Shown: positions 34,131 to 42,834 of the stretch, in pieces
Position numbering within the stretch: the first letter of the stretch is position 1
How the letters are laid out: every line of letters starts with the position of its first letter
Assembly (NCBI GenBank): GCA_900541795.1
Contig: UQLC01000009.1
Span: 1-64,000 of the forward strand
From: an uncultured Collinsella sp.
GTDB lineage: Bacteria; Actinomycetota; Coriobacteriia; Coriobacteriales; Coriobacteriaceae
DNA length: 64,000 nt
Direction: 5' to 3'
Translations under genes and position numbers: made by a program
Notes under the pieces: generated by a model
Database searches by the model: none
The model's input: the letters and a program-made list of their open reading frames with translations, nothing else
Told to the model about the DNA's origin: nothing

Positions 34131-34740
34131 GGGCGACCTCCTTGGTGGTCGAGAGGATTTCGTGGGCAAAGCCGAGCTCGACGGCGCGCTTGGCCGAAAG
34201 GTAGGTGTCTTTTGCAGTGAGGGACTGGATGCGCTTGGGCGTGAGGCCGCTGCGGTCCGAGAGGATTTGCGTGAGGGTCTTGCGGGTCTGCATGAGACGC
34301 CGGCTGGTTTCCTGCAGCGCAAGTGCCGAGCCGCCTGCCCCCTGGGGGATCAGCGGGTCGTGAATCATGAGCTCTGCATGGGGCGCCATACGGCGATCGT
34401 CGCCGCCCATAAAGATCACGGCGCCCATGGACGCGGCGAATTCCAGGCAGACGGTGCGGATGGGGCACGATGCGAGGCGCATGGCGTCATAGATCGCAAG
34501 ACCCGATCGCACGCTTCCGCCGGCGCTGGCGACAAATATGGTGATGGGGCGGCTGGGGTCGGTGGCATCGAGCAGGCGAATCTGCTGGCATAGGTCATGG
34601 GCCATCGGGGTTTCGATGTTTCCCATGACGGAGAGCTCGCGACGGGCGAGCATCTCATCGTAAATGCTGGTGAGCGTGATACCTCGGGCGGATTCACGCA
34701 TGGTGAGGGGGCTGATGATGGGGGAATGATTGGTGTCCAT
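34123..34740 (-). CDS. ClpP-like serine peptidase
   Basis: This 205-residue peptidase S14 family protein keeps the full catalytic triad: Ser104 (EFAASMGAVIF), His127 (ELMIHDP) and Asp178 (TAKDTYLSA). The family sequence SAGGSVRSGLAIYDAM is at 72-87. ClpP forms a barrel that degrades proteins fed by a ClpX/A/C ATPase. Here no Clp ATPase is adjacent; instead a TraG-like ATPase overlaps it by eight bases. It lies 63 bases downstream of the unknown gene. It is unlikely to be the housekeeping ClpP because it is isolated from tig and clpX. Confidence 0.85.
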   Translation of the reverse strand: MDTNHSPIISPLTMRESARGITLTSIYDEMLARRELSVMGNIETPMAHDLCQQIRLLDATDPSRPITIFVASAGGSVRSGLAIYDAMRLASCPIRTVCLEFAASMGAVIFMGGDDRRMAPHAELMIHDPLIPQGAGGSALALQETSRRLMQTRKTLTQILSDRSGLTPKRIQSLTAKDTYLSAKRAVELGFAHEILSTTKEVAHV

Positions 34741-34803
34741 GAGGACTCCTTTCTGTTGGTTGTGTTGTGGAATAGGATTGTTGCCCGCGGAGGGGCTGGC
34801 GGG

Positions 34804-35694
34804 CTACAGGGCTCGTCCGAGCCTGAGATCGAGCTCGGTTGTGGGGCAGGCTGCCTGTTCGTGCGGCTCGCAAGCGCCAAGGGCTCCAAAGCGATGGAGC
34901 GTTGCGACGGGCGTGGTGTAGGCGAGCCGCAGCTGATGCTCGACAGGGGCACATCCGTCATTTTTGTAATGAGCCGCGTAGTACTGCGCGATGCTGGCGT
35001 TCATCTCGCTGCCATTGCGATGGCGCTCAAACTGGCGTCTGCAGGTCTCGATGATCTTTGCTACCGACTTGGGTGCCGTCGCGGGAACAAGGGCGAGATA
35101 GCCCTCAAATAGCTCGTTGATGCTCAGGAGGCACAGCAGGTCGATCAGCGTCCTTATGGCTGCTCCCTCGGCGGAAAAGTGCGCGGTCATGCGGTTATAT
35201 CGGTTGCGGTCGACGATGGCCGCATGGGGTCTTGGAGTTTTCTGCCCCGTGGTCCCGGGCTTTTGCCGCGCCTGTGTATTGAGCTCGACGTTGCAGCGCT
35301 TGAGGCCGTCCAACGGAAGGAACAGTGCGGTGCGCAGGGTGTTCCGTTTGCTTTCGAGTTCATGACGCTCGTCGGGCTCCCATTCGAGCTTGAGTTTCGT
35401 GTCGAGCGCCGTAAGCATATGGGCTAGGCAGCCTACGGTAAGAACGTACGAATCGTTGTCGCGTTTTGGGGCATAGGGGTCTGTCAGCTTGCGAATGTCG
35501 GGGTCGCCCATGATCTTTGTGCAGCGCTTCAGCAGTTGAGGGTGGTCGGCCAAGATCGTCGCGAGCGGTAGCGACGCGTAGCTCTTGATGGTCGCGGCGG
35601 CAAAGGCGGCGTCATATTCGTTTGCATATGCTCGCTCAATGCGGGCATCCAGAATGCTTTTCTTATCGCCGTCTTCAGCGTGGTGGTTTGTCAT
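34804..35694 (-). CDS. Unknown protein in the ClpP-TraG unit
   Basis: I do not recognise this 296-residue protein. It looks soluble and mostly helical, charged, with no signal peptide. Features include an N-terminal acidic stretch, KRDNDSYVLTVGCLAHML, and a C-terminal half with VDRNRYNRMTAHFSAEGAA and a leucine-rich run IRTLIDLLCLLSINELF. ATG at 35694 follows GGAGAAGC. It is the first gene of a minus-strand unit with the ClpP-like and TraG-like genes. Upstream, four TGATGT repeats at about 20-bp steps could be its operator. The frame extends upstream as a His-rich stretch, which I consider untranslated. Confidence 0.6.
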   Translation of the reverse strand: MTNHHAEDGDKKSILDARIERAYANEYDAAFAAATIKSYASLPLATILADHPQLLKRCTKIMGDPDIRKLTDPYAPKRDNDSYVLTVGCLAHMLTALDTKLKLEWEPDERHELESKRNTLRTALFLPLDGLKRCNVELNTQARQKPGTTGQKTPRPHAAIVDRNRYNRMTAHFSAEGAAIRTLIDLLCLLSINELFEGYLALVPATAPKSVAKIIETCRRQFERHRNGSEMNASIAQYYAAHYKNDGCAPVEHQLRLAYTTPVATLHRFGALGACEPHEQAACPTTELDLRLGRAL

Positions 35695-36184
35695 AGCTTC
35701 TCCAATCGGTTGATGTTCGTGCTGTTTGTTGATGTGTTGGTTGTCGTGAGTGATGTGCTTGCCGTGGGTGATGTGCTGACGTTGGGGTGCTATGCGGTTT
35801 TCAATGAGCCCGTGAGGCAGTTGCTGCAGGGGCTGGATGGAACGGCCCATGCAAGGCGGAAGGCATCGTGCTCAAAATCGAGACAGCAATGCCCGGGGCG
35901 CCTCACATGTGGCAGTTACCTCATTAAGTTGTCATTGCGTTTGGGGTTGTACTTTGCCGATCTTCCTTTTCTTACACGCTAAAAACTGAAACTTCATATG
36001 CTCGATCTACTTAAAACCGCAACGGCGGTCTTATATCAACTTATATGTCGGAACGCGTCTTTGCAAGTACTTTTTTGCCTTTGTTTCAAATGGGGTGGTT
36101 TTGCAACCGTCATACGCGCGCTGTGCGAACGTGCCCCGGCTCGGATAAGATAGTGCGCGATAAAAACGATGCAAGGAGGCACAT
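35695..36184. other. Gene-free region with direct repeats
   Basis: These 490 bases separate two divergent units and hold no gene. TGATGT repeats lie at 35711-35774. A weak minus-strand terminator-like stem ACCGC/GCGGT is at 36016-36029. A -10-like TAAGAT lies 40 bases before the HAD gene at 36185. Confidence 0.6.
35711..35774. repeat. Four TGATGT direct repeats (iteron-like)
   Basis: TGATGT occurs at 35711, 35730, 35751 and 35769, spaced 19, 21 and 18 bases, close to two helical turns, with partly similar following bases (TGTGCT). Such phased repeats are typical of operators or replication iterons. They lie 17-80 bases upstream of the unknown gene start. Confidence 0.6.
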
Positions 36185-37027
36185 ATGGCAATCAAAGCCA
36201 TCGCGATGGATATCGACGGTACGCTCACCAACGACCAGAAAGTGATTAGCTCGCGTACGCGCAAGAAGCTGCTCGCGGCGCAGGAATCGGGCATTAAGCT
36301 CATCTTGGCTTCGGGCCGTCCCGCATGGGGGCTGCACGCCTTGGCGCAGGAGCTCGACCTTCAAAACCATGACGGTCTGCTGGTGGCCTTTAACGGCGCG
36401 CATGTGGTCGACGCTCAGACCGACGAGGTGCTGTTCGATCAGGCTATGCCTGCCGACGAATTGCATCGCCTGATTGATCACCTGCGTAATTTTGACGTGA
36501 TCCCTATGATTTCGCTCGGTCGTGATTTGCATGTCGAGGACTCGTACCGTTGCATGATCACGCTGCCTGACGGCTCGCAGAAGAATATCGTCAAGTATGA
36601 GCGCGACGCGTGCGATCTTAAGATTCGCGAGGTGGAGAGCCTGCATGAGGTCGCTGATGCTTATCCCGTGGACAAGCTACTCACTGCGGGCGACCCGGCA
36701 TACCTGCAGGCGCATTACGAGGAGATGTATGCGCCCTTTAAGCAGACGCTTTCGGGCATGTTTACGGCCGACTGGTACTTTGAGTACACGGCGCCCGGTA
36801 TCGACAAGGCCTGCGCGCTCGAGGGTGCCCTGCCCAAGCTCGGCATCGATGCCAGCGAGGTCGTATCGTTTGGCGACGGCCAGAACGACAAGTCCATGAT
36901 CGAGTGGGCCGGCACCGGTGTTGCCATGGGAAACGCCGTCGATGAGGTTAAGGCTGTGGCCCAGATGGTGACCACCAATAACAACGAAGATGGTATTGCG
37001 GTGGCGCTGGATAAGCTGCTGGGCTAG
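36185..37027 (+). CDS. Cof-type HAD phosphatase
   Basis: This 280-residue Cof-subfamily HAD hydrolase contains motif I MDIDGTLTND at residues 8-17, motif II LASGRPAWG, a conserved Lys in the DKACALEG region, and motif IV FGDGQNDKSMIEW. It probably dephosphorylates sugar phosphates; the substrate is unknown. AAGGAGG precedes the ATG. A second HAD gene follows 64 bases later. Confidence 0.93.
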   Translation: MAIKAIAMDIDGTLTNDQKVISSRTRKKLLAAQESGIKLILASGRPAWGLHALAQELDLQNHDGLLVAFNGAHVVDAQTDEVLFDQAMPADELHRLIDHLRNFDVIPMISLGRDLHVEDSYRCMITLPDGSQKNIVKYERDACDLKIREVESLHEVADAYPVDKLLTAGDPAYLQAHYEEMYAPFKQTLSGMFTADWYFEYTAPGIDKACALEGALPKLGIDASEVVSFGDGQNDKSMIEWAGTGVAMGNAVDEVKAVAQMVTTNNNEDGIAVALDKLLG

Positions 37028-37091
37028 AATCGCCGATTAATGCATGATTCGGGCGCCTGCTCGCGGGCGTCCTTTTGTTAGGGAGGGTGCC

Positions 37092-37751
37092 GTGTCCGCA
37101 TTTCCGTTCGACGCCGTTATCTTTGACATGGACGGCGTCATTGTCGATACCGAGTATTACTACTTGGGCGAGACTGCCGCGTTTGCCAAGGAGCTGGGGC
37201 TTAATCTGACTCAAGAGGAGTTGAATGGGCAGGTCGGTACCTCCCATCAGTTCTTCCTGCATATGCTGGTCGATTGGTTTGAGCGCGCCGGCAAGGGGCA
37301 TTTCACTGGCGAGGAAGCGTTGGCCCGTTGGGACGAGTGGGCGCATAAACGTCCGCGCGACTATCAGGCTTTGATTAACCCAGGCGCCGTGGATACGATT
37401 CGAGAGCTGCCGCGCCGTGGCGTTCGTGTGGCGCTTGCCAGCTCGTCTCCCATGGTTAGCATCGAGGAAGTGCTCAACGCATGCGGGCTGTCGGATGCCT
37501 TTGAGTATGTGGTGAGCGGCGAGCAGTTTAAGGAGAGCAAGCCCGAGCCCGACATCTACCTGCATGCGCTGGATCTGCTGGGGCTGCCCGCGAATCGCTG
37601 CTGCTGCGTTGAGGACTCGGTGCCTGGCATCACTGCCGGCAAGCGAGCCGGTCTGACAGTCATTGCCAAGCGCGAGGAGCGCTTTGGCTTTAGCCAGGAT
37701 GCCGCGGACAAGATTATCGACCAGTTGCCGGAGCTGCTCACGCTTTCTTAG
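37092..37751 (+). CDS. Beta-phosphoglucomutase-like HAD hydrolase
   Basis: This 219-residue HAD protein of the PGM-like subfamily has motif I FDMDGVIVDTE, motif II ALASSSPMVS, and KESKPEPDIYLHALDLLG followed by CVEDSVPGITAGKRAGL. This matches the phosphatase/phosphomutase group (YcjU, GPH, DOG phosphatases). GTG at 37092 follows GGGAGG. It probably acts on a sugar phosphate; the exact substrate is unknown. It precedes the GntR regulator on the same strand. Confidence 0.9.
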   Translation: MSAFPFDAVIFDMDGVIVDTEYYYLGETAAFAKELGLNLTQEELNGQVGTSHQFFLHMLVDWFERAGKGHFTGEEALARWDEWAHKRPRDYQALINPGAVDTIRELPRRGVRVALASSSPMVSIEEVLNACGLSDAFEYVVSGEQFKESKPEPDIYLHALDLLGLPANRCCCVEDSVPGITAGKRAGLTVIAKREERFGFSQDAADKIIDQLPELLTLS

Positions 37752-37836
37752 GAGCGCGGTAGTTGCGCGTTTTTCGGGTTGATGAGTAAATACCCGACAT
37801 TTTGGTGCGACACCTAGCATACTTTAAGCTAATGCG

Positions 37837-37867
37837 GGCTTAAGGACTTGTTGAATGCCCTTAAGCC
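37837..37867. promoter_or_regulatory. Palindrome before the GntR gene
   Basis: GGCTTAAGG (37837-37845) and CCTTAAGCC (37859-37867) form a perfect 9-bp inverted repeat 34 bases before the GntR start. It may be a self-regulatory site or, with the following TGTTTTAG, a weak terminator of the HAD genes. Confidence 0.5.
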
Positions 37868-37900
37868 TGTTTTAGAATTAATTGTGCTGGGAGAGGGTAT

Positions 37901-38644
37901 ATGCCACCGACTGAAGGGCCAACTGACGGTAAAGCAGCGATACCGCTGTACCAACAGGTCATTGATATCATTAAAAACGAAATCAACTCCGGCGCCTACA
38001 AGGCAGGCGCGCGGATACCCAACGAATTCGAATTGGCTGAGAGCTATAAAGTTGGCCGCGTTACCGTGCGACGCGCTATTGAGGAGCTCGTCCAGCAGGG
38101 CTATCTAACGAAGCGACAGGGGAAAGGCACGTTTGTCAATGCCCCCAAGCTCAAGCGCAAGATTCGCCAGAAGGATGACGTCCAGAGTTTTTCGGACGCA
38201 TGCCGCGTTAACGGAATGGAACCGGGGGCGTGTGTCATTTCGAGAAAGATACTGCCGGCGGATTCCACCGAAGCGCAGTTCTTTGGTGTTCCCGTTGGAA
38301 CTGACTTGATTTGCGTTGAGCGCGTGCGCACTGCCGATGGCGTCCCTGTCATGCTCGAGAACAACATATATGTTTACGAGGACAACGCCTATCTATCAAC
38401 GGCACCTCTATCTAACCAATCCATTTTTGAGTTCGTGCGCAACCGGACGGGCCGCACGCCCGCGTTTACCGACCCGTGCACGCTCGAGATCGCGTGCGCG
38501 TCGCCCGAGGTCGCTCGACTGTTGGCAGTTCCCGTTGGCGAACCCTTGTTTTATATGGAAGCCTTCTTTTTCGATGAGCAGCGGCGGCCGTTTATCATCG
38601 GTCGTCAGCGGATCGTTGGGTCTCGCTACGTTTTTGACATCTAG
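37901..38644 (+). CDS. GntR-family (HutC/UTRA) repressor, FrlR/FraR-like
   Basis: This 247-residue regulator has a GntR winged helix (PLYQQVIDIIKNEINSG...GRVTVRRAIEELV, residues 15-75) and a UTRA ligand domain (about 95-245). HutC-type regulators respond to small phosphorylated or amine metabolites. By position it is the regulator of the catabolic cluster that follows, as FrlR and FraR are for the fructoselysine and fructose-asparagine loci (established for those). The palindromes at 37837 and 38798 are candidate binding sites. Confidence 0.9.
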   Translation: MPPTEGPTDGKAAIPLYQQVIDIIKNEINSGAYKAGARIPNEFELAESYKVGRVTVRRAIEELVQQGYLTKRQGKGTFVNAPKLKRKIRQKDDVQSFSDACRVNGMEPGACVISRKILPADSTEAQFFGVPVGTDLICVERVRTADGVPVMLENNIYVYEDNAYLSTAPLSNQSIFEFVRNRTGRTPAFTDPCTLEIACASPEVARLLAVPVGEPLFYMEAFFFDEQRRPFIIGRQRIVGSRYVFDI

Positions 38645-38654
38645 GACATTGCGA

Positions 38655-38694
38655 ATGGAAACGCCCGGTGGATCATCTCACCGGGCGTTTCCAT
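38655..38694 (+). terminator. Hairpin after the GntR gene
   Basis: ATGGAAACGCCCGGTG (38655-38670) pairs perfectly with 38679-38694. The stem is 16 bp with an 8-base loop and no long T tract. Likely a terminator or processing site. Confidence 0.75.
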
Positions 38695-38797
38695 ACCGTT
38701 CACGGCGCAAACGCGACCGTTCAACCGCGTTGCGGCAATCAGTTTGAAATTATCTTGATGAAGGAAAAAGCTACTGGTAATCTATGGGACGTCATAG

Positions 38798-38820
38798 AAC
38801 GTTTGCATTGTGCAAACGTT
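38798..38820. promoter_or_regulatory. Operator before the catabolic cluster
   Basis: AACGTTTGCA-ttg-TGCAAACGTT is a perfect 10-bp inverted repeat with a 3-base spacer, 43 bases before the transporter start. Its perfect symmetry indicates a strong dimeric repressor or activator site, possibly for the GntR protein at 37901 or a LacI/CcpA-type regulator. Confidence 0.75.
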
Positions 38821-38862
38821 GAAGCGAGATGCGATGCAGTCTCGAGTTCTTTGGAGGTATCT

Positions 38863-40326
38863 ATGTCAGATACGAAGGCGAAGAAGACAAACAGACGTTT
38901 TAAGTTCAAATTACCGCATGTCTATACGATCATGTTCTTGCTGATCGTTGTCTTTGCGGTCCTGACTTGGATCGTTCCCTCTGGTCAGTATCAACGCAAG
39001 ACGATTTCGACGGCGGCGGGCGAGCGTGAAGTCGCCGTTGCTGGAACCTATGAACAGGTCGATAAGAACTACACCGATTCCGAGACCGGCGAGACCATCA
39101 ATCTGGGCCAGGATATCTTCGCGGTTCTGCAAGCGCCCACCAAGGGCATCCAAGAGGCTGCCGACGTCGTTGCGTTCGTCTTATTGATTGGCGGATCGTT
39201 CGCGATCATCACCAAGACCAACGCTTTGAATGCCGGCATGAGCCGTGTGATTAAAAAGCTCAAGAACAAGGACATCCTCATCATTCCCATCACGATGACG
39301 TTGCTGTCCATTTGCGGCACTACGTTTGGTATGTCTGAGGAAGCCCTGCCGTTCTATGCCATCTTCATTCCCATCATGATGGGTATCGGTTATGACTCGA
39401 TGACGGCATTCATCATCTGCTTCCTTGGTCCTAACCTGGGATATTGTGCTTCGACCATCGACCCGTTTAATGTTTTGATCGCCCAAGGCATCATTGGCAT
39501 CGAGGGTAATCCGCAACTGTGGCTGCGCGCCGTTTCTTGGGTCATCTTCACTGCCGTCGGTATCGCATGGGCCATGCGCTACGCCATGCGCGTCAAGAAA
39601 AACCCCGAGTCGTCCATTGTGTACGAGGACGATAAGCTCAAGCGTATTGAGTTTTCCGTGACCGATGCCTCCATCGAGGAAGAGTTCACGATCCGTCAGA
39701 AGCTCGTGCTTATCGATTTTGCTTGCGGTATGGGCATTATCGTCTGGGGTCTTGTTACCCAGGGCTGGTACATGAATCAGATTTCCGCCGTGTTCCTTGG
39801 CATGGGCTTGCTTGCCGGTATCCTGGGCGGCCTTGACCAGCAGACGATCGCAGAGGAGTTCGTTAAGGGTCTCGCCGACTTTGCGTACGCTGCCGTCGTT
39901 ATCGGTATCGCTCGCGGTATTCTGGTCATCGCCGAGGGCGGCATGATCATCGACACCATCCTCCAGGCGCTCGCTACCGCGCTCGCCGGTGCACCCGCCG
40001 CCGTCTACACCACGTTTATGTATGTCGTCCTTGGCCTGCTCTCTTTGCTGGTTCCCTCGAGTTCTGGCCTGGCAGCGCTCACCATGCCCGTTATGGGCCC
40101 CCTGACCGAGCTCATGGGCCTCAATCCCGAGGCGGCCGTCACCGCGCTCCAGTTTGCCAACCAGACCATCAACACCATCAGCCCCGTGGCGGGTATGACG
40201 GTCGCCGGCCTTGCCGTGGCTAAGATTTCGTTTGGCCAATGGTGGAAGACCATTTGGAAGTTCTTCATCTTCATGGTCGTGTTTGGCTTGGTCATTACTG
40301 CCATTTCCGGCATGCTTCCGGCGTAG
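38863..40326 (+). CDS. YfcC/DcuC-family carrier of the catabolic cluster
   Basis: This 487-residue secondary transporter has about 11-12 membrane helices and belongs to the YfcC (C4-dicarboxylate/ arginine-ornithine-like) group, with the characteristic LVPSSSGLAALTMPVMGPL and NTISPVAGMTVAGLAV segments and an LQAPTKGIQEAADVVAFVLLIGGSF block. It probably brings in the cluster's amino-acid-containing substrate. In Salmonella the fructose-asparagine transporter FraA belongs to the DcuC family, which is a distant precedent. ATG at 38863 follows TTGGAGG. Confidence 0.9.
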   Translation: MSDTKAKKTNRRFKFKLPHVYTIMFLLIVVFAVLTWIVPSGQYQRKTISTAAGEREVAVAGTYEQVDKNYTDSETGETINLGQDIFAVLQAPTKGIQEAADVVAFVLLIGGSFAIITKTNALNAGMSRVIKKLKNKDILIIPITMTLLSICGTTFGMSEEALPFYAIFIPIMMGIGYDSMTAFIICFLGPNLGYCASTIDPFNVLIAQGIIGIEGNPQLWLRAVSWVIFTAVGIAWAMRYAMRVKKNPESSIVYEDDKLKRIEFSVTDASIEEEFTIRQKLVLIDFACGMGIIVWGLVTQGWYMNQISAVFLGMGLLAGILGGLDQQTIAEEFVKGLADFAYAAVVIGIARGILVIAEGGMIIDTILQALATALAGAPAAVYTTFMYVVLGLLSLLVPSSSGLAALTMPVMGPLTELMGLNPEAAVTALQFANQTINTISPVAGMTVAGLAVAKISFGQWWKTIWKFFIFMVVFGLVITAISGMLPA

Positions 40327-40335
40327 GTGGTTGTG

Positions 40336-41919
40336 ATGTCCGATCGTTTGACGGTCCTGACGTCTAAGAGCGTCTTTACCGGTACGGGGGACCTGCCGTT
40401 TGAAGGTTTCGTAGCGGTCCGTGGCAATCGAATTGAGGCTGTTGGCACCAAGTGTGAGGTAGCTTCGTATTTGACCCAGGCGGACGAGGTAGTTGACCTG
40501 GGCGACCGCACTGTCATGCCTGGCCTGATCGATGTGCATACCTTCTATACAGGTTGGGCGCTGCGGACGTTGGGGTCTGATCTGTCCGGCATCGCTGATG
40601 CCAAAGAGGCCGTGTCGCTCTTGCGTGCATGGAAAGAAGATCATCCGGATTGCGCGGCGGCTTTTGGCCACAACCTACCCGAAACGTTGGCATCGGATGC
40701 CGAGAACGCAAATACAGCAGCTGTGTTTGACGAGTGTTTTGGTGATATCCCTGTCGTCTGCTTTACGCCGGGCGCGGAGACCTGCGTTCTCAATGCTGCC
40801 GCCAGTGCGCGATATGGCTTTACACCCCAGGCGTGCTATGCCGAGAAGATCTGGCGCATGATGAGCGATTTCCTTGCGCTGCCCGAGGTGCGTGCCGGGT
40901 ATTCGGACTACATGAGCATGCTTAACGAGCGCGGCGTTACCGCCATCAAGGAAATGACGTTTGATGACTACTACGGCTTTGCCGACGAAATGGCTCGCCG
41001 TGAGGAATCTGGTGAGCTGACGGTTCGCGTCTCTATGATGTCGCAGCCGGTGGGCGCCGGTGCAAATCTGGCATATGCCCGCGAGGCGCGAGAGCGCTTC
41101 CGGGGACCGTTCGTTCGTTTTTCTGGCTTCAACCGTATGACCGATCGCGGCGTATGGGCGGGGCTTGCCGAGATGATTGACCCCTATGAGGACACGGCCG
41201 ATGCGGGCGCTGCCGGCAAGACGGTCGTCGAGGAACCAGAGTGGGATCTGATTGAGAGCGAGCTGCGTGCAATTGATGCTGACGGCTTCCGATATTCCTT
41301 GCATTGCCAGGGCGATGGCGCCGTTCGTCGCACCGTGGCGCTCTATGCCTCGCTGCCTCGAGACGAGCATGGACGGATGCTTCGCCGCCATGCGATTACC
41401 GATCTCGAGAACTCTGACCCGACCGATCTTGTCGAGTTTGGCAAGTTAGGTGGAATTTGCGAGGTCTATCCGCAGATTCTAACGCTGGACCGGCGCGAGG
41501 ATTGCCTATCGATGATGCGTCGACAAATTGGCGAGACGCGACTTTTGCACAGCTGGAATCGCCGCGGCATGGAAGATTCCGGATGCACAGTGTGCTGTGG
41601 AACGGATTTGCCGCTGCTGATTCCGAGCCTGGGCGAGTCAATCTACAGCGCGTGCGGCGGATTCTTCGCCGACGGACTGCCTGTGAATGAGGTCAACACG
41701 CTGACGCTTGTCGAGCTCTTGCGCGCTTGGACTGCCGGGGGCGCGTACGATCTGATGCGCGAAGACGAGCTGGGTACGCTCGAGGTCGGCAAGCTTGCCG
41801 ATATCTGCGTGCTCGATCGGGATGTGTTTGACCTCGATTATCGCGACGCACGCGATCTTGCGGTTGATATGACGATGTCGGACGGACAAATCGTGTTCGA
41901 TCGAAATAAGGAGGCATAA
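40336..41919 (+). CDS. Amidohydrolase family protein, YtcJ-like, altered metal motif
   Basis: This 527-residue amidohydrolase-3 type protein has composite ends (EAVGTK... and LEVGKLADICVLDRDVFD), HCQGDGA at the centre, RHAITDLENSD and CCGTDLPLL, as in YtcJ. The first motif reads IDVHTFYTG rather than IDxHxH, so the second metal-ligand His is replaced by Phe. It may still bind one metal. ATG at 40336 lies seven bases after the transporter stop's TAGGTGG. Co-transcribed with the cluster; it may hydrolyse an amide or ester bond of the substrate. Confidence 0.85.
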   Translation: MSDRLTVLTSKSVFTGTGDLPFEGFVAVRGNRIEAVGTKCEVASYLTQADEVVDLGDRTVMPGLIDVHTFYTGWALRTLGSDLSGIADAKEAVSLLRAWKEDHPDCAAAFGHNLPETLASDAENANTAAVFDECFGDIPVVCFTPGAETCVLNAAASARYGFTPQACYAEKIWRMMSDFLALPEVRAGYSDYMSMLNERGVTAIKEMTFDDYYGFADEMARREESGELTVRVSMMSQPVGAGANLAYAREARERFRGPFVRFSGFNRMTDRGVWAGLAEMIDPYEDTADAGAAGKTVVEEPEWDLIESELRAIDADGFRYSLHCQGDGAVRRTVALYASLPRDEHGRMLRRHAITDLENSDPTDLVEFGKLGGICEVYPQILTLDRREDCLSMMRRQIGETRLLHSWNRRGMEDSGCTVCCGTDLPLLIPSLGESIYSACGGFFADGLPVNEVNTLTLVELLRAWTAGGAYDLMREDELGTLEVGKLADICVLDRDVFDLDYRDARDLAVDMTMSDGQIVFDRNKEA

Positions 41920-41920
41920 G

Positions 41921-42772
41921 ATGTCTGAATCCAAACCGACGCTGCGTCGCGAGCAGATTGCGGGCATGAATATCCACTACATCATGTGGTCGCTCGATTA
42001 CTTCCTTGATGTGCAGCAGCACTTGGGCTTTGAGTCCATTGAGCTGTGGTGTGCAGAGCCGCATGTGACGCTCGACCATACGGGCTACTTTGAGGCTGAG
42101 GTCCTGGCGAAAAAGGCTGCAGACCGTGGGCTTAGGTATCGTACTCTGTGCCCCGAGAATGTTGTCTATCCTTGGCAGTACTGCGCACGCAAGCCGCTGC
42201 ATGAACAGCGCAGCCTGGCGTACTTTAAACACGGCATTGAACTTGCCGAGGTACTTGGGTGCGACCGTATGTCCATCAACTCGGGCTGGGGCGACTGGGA
42301 CGAGGACCGCGAGGAAGCCTGGAAGCGCAGCCGCGAGCACTTGTCCATTCTGGCGGAGTATGCCGGCGAGCACGGTCTGGTGCTTACGATGGAAAGCCTG
42401 CGTCCCGAGGAGAGCAACCTTGTGACGACGGTTTCCGATGCGAAGCGCATGATTGACGAGGTCGCGAGCCCGTACTTACAGCCCATGGTTGATACAACCG
42501 CGATGGGCGTCGCAGGCGAGACGCTCGAGGACTGGTTTGCCGCCTTTGGCGATGGGGCAATTCACGAGATGCACTTTATCGACGGTGACCCGTATGGCCA
42601 TCTGGTGTGGGGCGATGGCAAGCACGATATGGACGCCTTCGTCGCCACGCTCAACGCCCATGGTTTCGACGGCATGCTGGGCCAGGAAATCACGGACGGT
42701 CGTTACTACGATGACCCGGCGGCCGCAGATGCCAAGAACATGGCCGCATTCGAGAAATATCTGATTGACTAA
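41921..42772 (+). CDS. FrlC-like sugar epimerase/isomerase (TIM barrel)
   Basis: This 283-residue AP-endonuclease-2-type TIM barrel is like FrlC, the fructoselysine 3-epimerase: GFESIELWCAEPHV, CDRMSINSGWGD, VLTMESLRPEESN with the catalytic Glu, MVDTTAMG, HFIDGDPYGHLVWGDGK and GQEITDGRYY. The spacing of these blocks follows E. coli FrlC as I remember it. It starts one base after the amidohydrolase stop, with AAGGAGG ten bases upstream. Probably epimerises the glycated substrate to feed the kinase. Confidence 0.8.
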   Translation: MSESKPTLRREQIAGMNIHYIMWSLDYFLDVQQHLGFESIELWCAEPHVTLDHTGYFEAEVLAKKAADRGLRYRTLCPENVVYPWQYCARKPLHEQRSLAYFKHGIELAEVLGCDRMSINSGWGDWDEDREEAWKRSREHLSILAEYAGEHGLVLTMESLRPEESNLVTTVSDAKRMIDEVASPYLQPMVDTTAMGVAGETLEDWFAAFGDGAIHEMHFIDGDPYGHLVWGDGKHDMDAFVATLNAHGFDGMLGQEITDGRYYDDPAAADAKNMAAFEKYLID

Positions 42773-42834
42773 AACAACCATCGGCCACGCAACCAACGTC
42801 ATTGATTGCGGGCCAAACAAGAAAGGAACTGGAT

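Noticed and set aside
32826..35694. Complete conjugative element
   Set aside because: No relaxase, integrase, VirB-type or attachment-site sequence was seen; only the TraG-like ATPase hints at one.
35695..35850. N-terminal His-rich extension of the unknown protein
   Set aside because: GGAGAAGC and ATG at 35694 give a normal start; the His-rich part comes from TGATGT repeats read on the minus strand.
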